Source: Artemia franciscana
Taxonomy: Eukaryota; Arthropoda; Branchiopoda; Anostraca; Artemiidae
DNA: 64,000 nucleotides
Reading direction: 5' to 3'
NCBI RefSeq assembly: GCF_032884065.1
Contig: NC_088867.1
Span: forward strand, 47,132,185 to 47,196,184
In this document: piece after piece, positions 46,782 to 56,516 of the stretch
Layout: every line of letters begins with the position of its first letter
Position numbering within the stretch: the first letter of the stretch is position 1
The notes under the pieces: generated by a model
The model's database searches: none
What the model saw: only the letters and a program-made list of their open reading frames with translations
What the model was told of the DNA's origin: nothing
Program-made: the position numbers and the translations under genes

Positions 46782-47079
46782 GGTACTTATGTATTATAGC
46801 GACCACACCCAAGAAGTCAAGTTAGGATAACTCTAATGAAATACACCAAAATACGATGAAAATATAATACTTTATTAACAAAATTATAGAAACAGAAGAA
46901 CTCATTATGTTAAATACCTAATCACCTCAATATATTAAATATTTCATAAAAATACACCTACATCGTAGTTTTTCTCTGTGAGACTAAGCTACTTATAACC
47001 TATTGCAGAAAGACAAATTGGTTTTCTCAGATCTTACAGATCAAAAACTTGAGTGTGGTCGCTATAATACATAAGTACC
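46782..47079. mobile_element. MITE, GGTACTTATG family, intact ends
   Basis: 298 bp bounded by inverted repeats of about 32 bp with a single visible mismatch (GGTACTTATGTATTATAGCG... against the inverse of ...CGCTATAATACATAAGTACC). The subterminal GAAATACACCAAAATACGAT and GAAAATATAATACTTTA match the copies at 3364 and 31089. No transposase; target duplications are not evident. Confidence 0.8.
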
Positions 47080-47394
47080 GTCAGCTGAAATGTTCCCCAG
47101 GGAAGATTTCAAAACACCCCCTAGCTATTAGTTTACACCTATATATTTTTTTTCCAAATTATTGGTTGAATTAGGATAAAGAGGCATGGAAAGATGACAG
47201 TATCGTTTTCTCAGTATAAGAAACCATTGCTGATACTGAACATGCCTAGGATGGCAGTCTTGTTGTTCTGACTCACTCTGGCCAGAAAGCATAAAATAAA
47301 TGAAAGGAGCCAAGGGTGGATGAAGCAGATATTTTTAGTGGCATGGGTCCCCCAAAAGGTTAAAAGATGCAAAAAAAATACCGATGGGGGAGCT

Positions 47395-48130
47395 AAATTT
47401 TTATCACTGCCCCCATCCACACACATTAATTCTGTGTCCATACCTGGGATGCGTAGTGAGAGTTGCTAATGAGACAGGTCTTACGATTAATATGTCGACA
47501 ATAAAGTGTCTTTCAACCAAAGACAACTTTTCTATTTATTATAATAGAGAACCTATAGAGAGCGTGGAAGAGTTCAAATGTCTGTGGTCTAATAAAAAAT
47601 AGGGCTTCTAATGAGATTTCCAGTAAAGCTTGGTCCGTCTTCGTCCAGCTATGCAAACCTTTATAGACTTGAAGAATAATCAACATCGTGACTAATATTA
47701 CAGTCCACTCAACATGCGTGATTTTTTTTGGATATATTTGAGATTTGCCCCCTCAAGACAGAAGAAGAGCACCAGCTTGATACTTTTGACCATATAAGTT
47801 TACAGGCCATTGGTAACATAAGGCTGTCACAAAGAATTGGCAACCAAAAGACCATGAAAACATATAGACAAGAAGTAGTCATTACCATCATAATCTAGAA
47901 AACGTGTCTGAAGTGGATAGCCACCGTATTGTACTATTATCACAGTAAACGCCAGGTATTAGTGCCAGGCTCCCTTTTTTGTTGAAGAAGAAATCAGGTG
48001 ACCAGGGAAAATCTTACCATAATGACGTTAGAAAAGATGTGAAAGCACTTTGGAATTCCAGGTGCATATTCACAGATGATATGAAGTATGGCTGAACTTT
48101 ATTCAATCACAGACTGAAGACAGAACCCGA
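47395..48130 (+). pseudogene. LINE reverse-transcriptase C-terminal fragment, decayed
   Basis: Frames from 47457 on read RVANETGLTINMSTIKCLST and then ESVEEFKCL, the 'aGLxIN.xKTK ... ieSVeeFkYLGS' region downstream of the catalytic motif (RT motifs D-E). After frameshifts a DTFDHISLQAIGNIRLSQRI stretch near 47780-47850 corresponds to the 'xxFDxxCLRxIxxIrw..RvsN' segment, and KTCLKWIAT near 47900 to the 'LrWfGHvLRM' segment. The catalytic domain is absent, so it is an inactive fragment. Confidence 0.65.
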
Positions 48131-48916
48131 TAAAATCACTCGTTTCAGCCCCTTCTCGATGCAGAGTTGTGCTGAATAATCCCTTGTGTTGTCTTAAGTA
48201 ATTATATAGCTTTTTTTACTTTATCAATAGTATTAGCTATATAATCAATGAGCTGAAATGATATACTTTTGTTTTCATAGATGCTCCTTAAAACTGCACC
48301 ATCATCAAGGGTGACTATTTATGATTTTTGGAAGGATTTGGTCTCTGCTAGTTCTTTATTTTTACTCTAGTATATTGAAAGAGTACTTTTATGGAGCCAG
48401 TGGAATCCTTTCAATTTTCTATGTGAAAACTGAGCTCCATGTAAGCAACTTTCATGGAGTAATTCTTGCACCTCAATTTTCCTGTTTTTACCGAAGCATC
48501 ATATAATGATGTTAACAATCAAAATTATTGATTCATATATTGAATGAAGAAGAGATGAACTATGTATAGTCAAGAATATAACTGGATCTGAAATTTAAAC
48601 TAAATTTTCTTAGCCAAGAACCGTGAATTTTGGGACTCATGGGTCGCAACTGCGGAACAAAACAAGCGATAATGTATATCAGTTTGGCCTTTAATTCTCT
48701 AAAGGTACAACAGAAGTCCATTACGCTAACCCCTACCGTATTCATTTGAGATCAAATACGCTTTTCATATGGATACGAATGACAAGAATCTACCCCTTCC
48801 CCAAAAAAAGATCCAATCGACCACGGTTACCCCAATACTACTGTAGCTTTTGAACAGGTTTTGCTCAAGAAATTCCACAAGACCTCCTAGCAATTAGGCT
48901 TAAGACAGGATTAAAT

Positions 48917-49100
48917 AATAAAAAAAACTACTTTTTAACTGAAAGTAAGGAGCAACATTAAAACTTAAAACGAACAGAAATTACTCCGTGTATGAAAGGG
49001 GCTGTTCCCTTCTCAACGCCTCGCTCTTTACGCTTCAGTTTGACTCTTTCTCTCAATTCTACTTTATTAAACAGCAAAAAAACTTTAACGTAGAGCGGGG
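48917..49100 (+). mobile_element. truncated second foldback of a hairpin-foldback unit
   Basis: A left arm with AACTGAAAGTAAGGAGCAAC and CTCGCTCTTTACGCTTCAGT, a loop, then a partial right arm (GTAGAGCGGGGTGTTGAGAA) that breaks off at about 49100. Confidence 0.75.
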
Positions 49101-49909
49101 TGTTGAGAAGGGACCACAAGACTACATAACACCAAGGCCATAAAACGACAAAACTATGAGCAGAACTTTAACTTCTCATCAACTTAGTTTGGAAAGAACA
49201 TTCCTTCTGGTTGAAGAGCCTAAAACAAGAGCTTATAGAACCTCCTTCTTCCTCCATCCCAGTGGTTGAATCAACCTCCAGTTTTGAAAGACATAACTAG
49301 AACACTAATTGTCACTCATGACATGGGTAGCCTAAATTGGAAAAGCATTTTTGGCTGTTTTCAAATGATATAAATTTTAAGAACCCTCCCCTTCCCAAAA
49401 AAACAAACAGATGGAGTTCATATTTAAATAGGCGTAAATTAAAAATCATTTTGTACTTCCCATGCAATTTCGTCAAGACCTAACAACTTTTTCTGGTAAA
49501 TATCATGATGAAAAGAATTTTGGACTCACTTCCCCATATCGGTTACACCGTTTACAAAATCTTTACAGAAGTAACTATCACAGTTACTCTTACTTCCCAG
49601 CCAAGTTTGATTAAGACCCACATCTCGTTCTGGCCAAGGCTCTGACAGTAAGAATATATTCCTCTCCTCACAAAGATCAAAATGGACACAGGATCCCAAA
49701 AGGCAAACTATACCAATTACTCTTATTTATGATAAAGTTTTACTGATATCCGATTACCCTGTTAGCTAGATGTTCTGGTATAAAATACAAGAGCTAAGAG
49801 CTCATATGGCACTTGTGACGAGGCAAGAAGAGCTAAGAGCCAAGAGCTCTAACAAAATTCTAAGAATGAATAGATTGATTTAGAAGGAAAATCAGAGGCT
49901 TAATGCAGA
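49101..49909. other. intergenic, no gene recognised
   Basis: Repeat-like text (TTCCCATGCAATTTCGTCAA, CATATCGGTTACACC) that appears related to the satellite that follows. No gene is seen. Confidence 0.4.
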
Positions 49910-51225
49910 TCGGGATTTAAAATAAGAGCTCGGAGTCACGATGTCCTTCTAAATATCATAATTCATTAAGATCCGATCACCCAGTCGTAAGTTATAAATA
50001 CCTCATTTTTTCTAGTTTTTCCTCTCCCTTTAGCCCCCCAGATGGTCGAGTCTGGGAAAACGACTTTATCAAGTCAATTTGTGCAGCTCCCTGACACACC
50101 TACCAATTTTCATCGTCTTAGCACGTCCAGAAGCACCAAACTCGCCAAAGCACTGAACCCCTCCCCCCAACTCCTCCAAAGAGAGCGAATCCAGTACGAT
50201 TTCAGCAATCACGTATCTACGACAATCACGTATCTTTGCTTATTCTATCCACCAAGCTTCATCCCGATTCCTCCACTATAAGCGCTTTCCAAGATTTCCG
50301 ATTTCCCCCTCCAAATCCCCCCAATGTCAACAGATCTGGTCGGGATTTGAAATAAGAGCTCTGAGACATGAATTCCTTCTAAATATCAGATTTCATTAAG
50401 ATCCGGTCATCCGTTCAAAAATACCTCAATTTTTCTAATTCTTCCAAATTCACACCCCCAGCTCCTCCAAAGAGAACGGATCCGTTCCAATTATGTCAAT
50501 CAAGTATCTAGAATTTGTGCTTATTCTTCCCATTAAGTTTCATCCCGATCTCTCCACTATAAGCGTTTTCCAAGATTTCTGTTTCCCTCCTCCAACCCCC
50601 TATGTCCCCGGATCCAATTCGAGCCGAAAATGGAGCATCTGAGACACAAGATCCTTCTATATATCAAGTTTCATTAAGATCCGATCACCTATTCGTAAGA
50701 TAAAAATACCAAATTTTCATATTTTCTAAGAATTCCGGTTTCCCCCACCAACTCCCCCCAATGTCACACGATCTGGTCGGAATTTAAAATAAGAGCTTTA
50801 AAGCACAAGATCCTTCTAAATATCAAATTCCATTAAGATCTGGTCACCCGTTCATAAGCTACAAATGCCTCATTTTTCCGAATTACCCCCCCCCCCCAAC
50901 TCCACCAAAGAGAGCGAATCCGGTCTGGTTATGTTAATCATATCTTAGACTTATTTTTATTCTTCCCATCCAGTTTCATCCTGATCTCACTGCTTTAAGT
51001 ATTTTCTAAGATTTCCGGTCCCCCCGACTGCCCCCCCCCCCCCAATTACGCTCGATCCGGTTGAGATTTAAAATAAGAGATCTGAGTTACGAGATCCTTC
51101 TAAATATGAAGTTTCATGAAGATCCGACCACTCCTTCGTAAGTTAAAAATACGTCATTTTTTCTGATTTTTCAGAATTAAAAATAGACAGGATCCGTTCC
51201 AATTATGTCAATCACGTATCTAAGA
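49910..51225. repeat. satellite array with AAATAAGAGCTCTGAG units
   Basis: Units recur starting near 49912, 50342, 50619, 50778 and 51062, each with AAATAAGAGCTCTGAG-like text, CCTTCTAAATATCA, TTCATTAAGATCCGATCACC, GTTAAAAATACCTCATTTTT and C-rich stretches. Longer units also carry CTCCAAAGAGAGCG, TATGTCAATCACGTATCTA and TTTCATCCCGATC blocks. Spacing varies (about 160-430 bp), so the array is irregular. A 79-codon frame at 50042-50281 lies within it and is not credible. Confidence 0.8.
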
Positions 51226-51240
51226 CTTCTGCTTATTTTT

Positions 51241-51423
51241 AAGTAAAACAGTTCAAAATAGGGATGAAACCTTTTAATTGACAGTGAACAAATATAAAAT
51301 TTTTTAACTGCATATTTCGAACACATATACACTGTTCATCAAATTTATATCTGTTCACTCTCAATTAAAAGGTTTCATCCCTATTTTGAACTGTTGTACT
51401 TTCGTCACGGAAAGGCAGTGTGG
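51241..51423. mobile_element. foldback MITE, second family member
   Basis: Arms AAGTAAAACAGTTCAAAATA and TATTTTGAACTGTTGTACTT enclose a short loop. The right side continues CGTCACGGAAAGGCAGTGTGG, the inverse of the extra left end of the copy at 26121-26410. Comparing the two shows the full family terminus is CCACACTGCCTTTCC. This copy lacks the left terminus. Confidence 0.75.
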
Positions 51424-51896
51424 TAGCAAAATTTAGGGACCAAATCCCCTAAGATCCAATATATATCCCAAAAAAGTAGAACCAGGACATTTATTCTTAC
51501 TTTCCATCAATCCTGATTAGGATTAAGCAACCTCTTTAGGTATATATCCTGACGAGAGGAATTCAAGGACCCCTCCAATCGCCATAGAGATCGGGTCAGG
51601 TTTGTATAATCAAAAGGCATTGTTAGTACACTAACTTTTAGTTCCCGTCTATGTTGCCAACACAGTACAATTGTACCATTTTTGGTACAATTTGGAGGCC
51701 CTCGTACTATGTGGTACATTTGGAAAATTTTTGGCACAATAAACATTTCCCTGTACATTTTGGTTTTACTTACTCCTTTCTTACTCAGATATCTGTTCAA
51801 GTCTTAGTTTATTGAACATTTTCTTCTTGCTACGGGAAACTTTTAATATGCTGTTCAGATAGTAGCCTACAAATTATCCTCTTACGGTAAAATTAG

Positions 51897-54191
51897 ATGA
51901 TTGACTACGTCATTATTTCCAAACGCTGGAGATCATTGGTGAAGAACTGCAGAACTTACAGATCAGCAGAGCTTGGAAACGCAGACCATAGGCTTGTGTG
52001 CGCCGATCTTCGGCTTCGCCTCCATGCACAACGATCGAAAAAAAAAACCCGTCGCTGCAGATATTGGGAAACTAAAGGAACCAGATACTCGCCAGAAGTA
52101 CAGTATCGAGATATCGAATCGCTTCGAGGCCCTTGGCTCACTTAATAGCAGCGAAGAACTCTGAAAGCATTTTAAATTGCAGACCCGTGAAGCAGCACAA
52201 CTAGTGCTTGGCAAGAGGAGTTATCCAAAGAAATCGTGGCTAACTAAGGAAACACTGCAAGTCATAGAGCGAAGATGGAAGGCAAGACTTCTTGGGGACA
52301 TGACCACATAGCGGAGGCTCAATGGAGTGCGGAACAAACTCATTCACCGGGATAGAACCCAGTTTGTTGCAAGGAAAGCCGATGAAATTGAGCTAGCTGC
52401 AAAAAAGAAAGACATGGGCAGCCTATTTAAGCATCTCCGAGACCTCACTGAAATAAAACTCCCACCATGGGTCCCGTCCTGTCCAGGGATGGTGCACTTC
52501 TCTCTGACGAAGGTCCTTGTCTTGAGCGGTGGAAGGACCACTTCTGTTCGCTCCTCAACAATACTGGTCCGTCTGCGCCTCCTAATGATAGTCCCAGCCA
52601 ACCTTGCAGTCAAAGACCTGGAACAGATGTTCCTCCAGATGAGCCTTTCAGCCCCTCAGAAATTGGACATGCAGTAAAAATACTCAAGAATAATAAAGCT
52701 GCGGGTATCTGTGGCTTAAACTCAGAGCTGCTAAAATATGGAGGTCCTGCAATGCTCCTGTTTCTACACACCCTGTTCTCTGCAATCTGGCAAACAGAGA
52801 TAATTCCTGAGGATTGGCGGAAGGGTGTCATCATCCCCTTATGGAAGAGAAAAGGCTCGAGAAGCGACTGCTCCAACTACCGGGGAATAACCCTACTGTC
52901 AGTCCCTGGCAAACTGTTTTCAATGGTCCTGCTTGATCGATGTCGGAGCATCATTTGAAAAATCCGGCGACCGGAGCAAGCTGGTTTTATGTCGGATCGT
53001 TCAACCATCGAGCAGATTTTCACGATTCGACAAATAGTAGAGAAGACCACAGAGTTCCGACGGAAAGCATTTATTGCCTTCGTGGACTTTCGTGCTGCAT
53101 TTGACTCAGTCGATCGAAAAGCTCTTTGGCGGATCCTAGAGTTGACTGGCCTACCCGAGAAATATTGCAGACTTCTCAAGGCGCTGCACCATGGGACGGA
53201 GAGCTGTGTACAAGTAAATGGTCGGCGCAGCCCGTTCTTTCAAATCACCACAGGGGTGCGCCAAGGATGTGCAGTGGCCCCAGAGCTCTTCAATGTCATC
53301 ATAGATTACGTTATGACAAAAACCACTTCACGTCTCAGCTTTGGGCTCAAATTCGGAGATCATACCATCACAAATGTCGATTTTGCCGATGACTTGGCCA
53401 TTCTGGCGGACTCCATGGAGCAGCTGCTGGAAGCGCTCCGAATTCTGCGAGAAGAGGCTGCCAAAGTAGGACTGCATATAAACTGGAACAAAACTAAAAT
53501 TATGGCCATAGACCCGTCTTTTCCTGCTGTTAACTCTCCAGTTAGCCTGGACAGCACCACTAGCATCGAGGTTGTTAAAGACTTCACCTACCTGGGCTCC
53601 GTAATTTCTTCAAATGGCTCACTTCTCCCCGGGCTGCAGGCAAGATTATCTAAAGCGTCTTCTGTCATGGGTAGACTGAATCGTCACCTCTGGCGAAAAC
53701 CAAATATCAGTCACACAACGAAACTGCGGATCTTCAACGCTCTAGTCGGTTCTGTGATGCTTTACGGAGCTGAGACATGGCAAGCATCAGCTGCAACCCT
53801 CAAGAAAATAGACGTATTTCATGCAAAGAGCCTGAGGAGGATTGAGGGCCTACGATGGTCTGACTTCGTCAGCAATGAAAAGCTTCTGCAGCTCACAAAG
53901 CAGTCTTGGTTTTCGACTCAAGCAGCCGAGTGAACCTTACGATGGTTCGGGCATCTGCTTCGAATGCCACCACATCTACCCGCAAAGATGATCTATGACT
54001 TCGACATTATCAAAGTTGGTTGGAAGCGACCTCGAGGCCGACCGAAGAAACGTTGGTCCGACAGCCTGTCCGAGTTCTTGGCGATGGCAAACATCAGACA
54101 GGGCGAAGAGCAAATACTCGCCATGGACCGAAGTGGGTGGAGGAGGCAGACGTCACTCTCTACGCCGAGCAGTGCCCGGCAGTCAAGGTAA
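51897..54191 (+). pseudogene. 5'-truncated RTE-like non-LTR retrotransposon, disabled ORF2
   Basis: It begins inside the endonuclease C-terminus (IDYVIISKRW ... NADHRLV, the D-H catalytic pair at 51984-51989). A frameshift lies at an A-run near 52035, stops at 52162-52164 and 52309-52311, and another frameshift near 52460. From 52467 one frame holds the RT: KVIIPLWKRKG-like fingers (actual VIIPLWKRKGSRSDCSNYRG), then an in-frame TGA (52956-52958). From 52989 come motif A AFVDFRAAFDSVDR, motif B TGVRQGCAVAPELFN, catalytic FADD at 53382-53393, motif D GLHINWNKTKIM and FTYLGSVIS. A second in-frame TGA (53931-53933) precedes RWFGHLLRMPPH and the basic GWKRPRGRPKKRW tail. The RT core is otherwise intact. 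The clade is inferred from the tail and EN style and is not certain. Confidence 0.9.
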
Positions 54192-55014
54192 AATTACGAT
54201 AAAGTTATATTATCTCTAAGAAATTTAATTATGAAGATAGAAGAAAGGTCTGTGTTGATGCCATTCATTTCGGAAAAAATTAATTACAGCATAAAATATG
54301 TTTTGCTGCACAAACAGCCAAAATTCAGACAAAGCTTATAAAATTAAGGGCGAGTCTGAACATTAGGTACCCAGGTCCAACTCCTCTCCATCAATTCATG
54401 GGTGCACAGTGGTGAAACAGCTTGCCATTTCTTATACATTGAGTGATTTAAGGCACTTAGCTCTTTTAATAGTGCATCTGCTTCGAATGCCACCACATCT
54501 ACCCGCAAAGATGATCTATGACTTCGACCCTATCAAAGTTGGTTGGAAGTGACCTCGAGGCCGACCGAAGAAACGTTGGTCCGACAGCCTGTCCGAGTTC
54601 TTGGCGATGGCAAACATCAGACAGGGCGAAGAGCAAATACTCGCCATGGACCGAAGTTGGTGGAGGAGCCAGACGTCACTCTCTACGCCAAGCAGTGCCC
54701 GGCAGGAGACTTAAGTCAAGCAAGTCAAGGTAAAATTACGATAAAGCTATATTATCTCTAAGAAATTTAATTATGAAGATAGAAGAAAGGTCTGTGTTGA
54801 TGCCATTCATTTCGGAAAAAATTAATTACAGCATAAAATATGTTTTGCTGCACAAACAGCCAAAATTCAGACAAAGCTTATAAAATTAAGGGCGAGTCTG
54901 AACATTAGGTACCCAGCTCCAACTCCTTTCCATCAATTCATGGGTGCACAGTGGTGAAACAGCTTGCCATTTCTTATACATTGAGTGATTTAAGGCACTT
55001 AGCTCTTTTAATAG
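53951..55014 (+). repeat. tandem duplication of the LINE 3' end plus flank
   Basis: GCATCTGCTTCGAATGCCAC starts at 53951 and again at 54474. Each copy contains the last part of ORF2, GTCAAGGTAAAATTACGATA, and about 290 bp more, ending CTCTTTTAATAG (54472 and 55014). The copies are near-identical. The second carries an extra insertion of about 19 bp with AAGTCAAGC repeats at 54707-54727, and a CGA-to-TGA change near 54549. Confidence 0.95.
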
Positions 55015-55189
55015 TTACTACCCCGCCCTGCGGATTTGACCCCTACCTTGTGCATTAAAGGTCCATTTGTAATAGCAATCATTCTATAAATTAGTAGAGC
55101 TCTTCTTAGAGTTAACTAGGAAAACATTTTGCCTAACTTCTCATATATGTAATTATTCAAGCAAAGTCGTTAGACCTGACAACAAGAAA

Positions 55190-55453
55190 TTGGAGGATAA
55201 ATCAAGGTTTATTAGAACTAGTACCATAGAAACAGGAAAATACGTTTCTAATGGACCTTATTGTCATTATCTCAGTAAAGATGGCTTGTTCCTAGACAAC
55301 ATGCCCCCAAAAAATTTCTATTATTGCGACCGGAAATTGTTTGCAAAAAGACATGTACGTGCCTATGATTCATTGCTAAGTAAAACCACTAGCGATACAA
55401 CGCCAATTGCCAGAACTATTATGCTAATGATTTTGCATACATATATTTTGTAA
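55190..55453 (+). CDS. hypothetical ORF, not recognised
   Basis: 87 codons with mixed composition; the frame is also open upstream to about 55150. It includes ETGKYVSNGPYCHYLSKDGL and YYCDRKLFAKRHVRAYDSLL. It does not look like repeat-derived low complexity, but no family is recognised. It could be a chance frame, a transposon remnant or an exon: a possible donor, TTTT|GTAAAT, lies at its end. Confidence 0.2.
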   Translation: MEDKSRFIRTSTIETGKYVSNGPYCHYLSKDGLFLDNMPPKNFYYCDRKLFAKRHVRAYDSLLSKTTSDTTPIARTIMLMILHTYIL

Positions 55454-55749
55454 ATTACAACAGCTTCGCTTTGAGAATATTCAAATACCAAATTTCCAAC
55501 TGATATGATACTTTACTTCACTTATACTCATCTTTATTTTAATTTAGCACTCTACTTTGACAAACTTCTTGCTTGGATTTTTTTTTAATTTAATGTACAT
55601 AAAAGGTGGAAAAAGAGGAAGAAATATGTAAAATGAATTGTAGGCAAAAACTGGGTTTACTTTCCTTTTCTCTGATAATATATCCCCAAATGAGCCAAAC
55701 CCTCTGAAATCGATTCCATAATTTACATGCACCGAGCTTGGATACTGTT

Positions 55750-55979
55750 CTGATCAAGTTTATCAAGTTGATCATATTTCTGATCAAGTTGATCAAGTTG
55801 ATCATATTTCTGATCAAGTTGATCAAGTTTATCATATTTCTGATCAAGTTTATCAAGTTGATCATATTTCTGATCAAGTTGATCAAGTTTATCATATTTC
55901 TGATCAAGTTTATCATATTTCTGATCAAGTTTATCAAGTTTATCATATTTCTGATCAAGTTTATCAAGTTGATCAAGTT
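55750..55979. repeat. 30-bp minisatellite, about eight units
   Basis: Units of CTGATCAAGT-TKATCAAGTT-KATCATATTT start at 55750, 55780, 55810, 55840, 55870, 55900 (20-bp short unit), 55920 and 55950. They are made of three related 10-mers. The array is bracketed by ATACTGTTCTG on both sides (about 55742 and 55980). Because the unit is a multiple of three, several frames stay open. On the minus strand one reads as a KYDQLDKLDQ decapeptide and another as RNMINLINLI. Confidence 0.95.
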
Positions 55980-56257
55980 ATACTGTTCTGTAATTTGATC
56001 AAGTTTATTTACCAGAGCGAGTAAAGGCTCAGATGCTTTCTTGGTATTCAACCTCATTAGTCCAAGAAATCGCTTAGTTTAAAGTAATCATATTTTATGC
56101 AATATATCTCTACAACAAATAGCTTTTTTAATGCAATAAAACAAAACACAGAAACATTAGTTTCTGTTTCAACTTCTTCCTTTCAATCTACTTATTGGTA
56201 AGCCATCTAGATTCTTCAATCTTTTGCTTTTAGCGTAGGTATCACTCCTGACGCACT

Positions 56258-56357
56258 NNNNNNNNNNNNNNNNNNNNNNNNNNNNNNNNNNNNNNNNNNN
56301 NNNNNNNNNNNNNNNNNNNNNNNNNNNNNNNNNNNNNNNNNNNNNNNNNNNNNNNNN
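56258..56357. other. assembly gap, 100 Ns
   Basis: Exactly 100 consecutive N, the conventional size for a gap of unknown length. The sequence to the right is the near-identical copy of 33410 onward. Confidence 1.
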
Positions 56358-56468
56358 AATTGAATCCCTGCATAAGCCTACCCCACGTATAGAATCTCCT
56401 AATGCACCCTTAAGGGTCAGGGCTATGGTACCTACACAATACAAAGAACCGGCATTAGAAAGATATCC

Positions 56469-56516
<48 letters not shown>

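Noticed and set aside
50042-50281. 79-codon ORF within the satellite array
   Set aside because: Made of satellite text; other units do not keep the frame.
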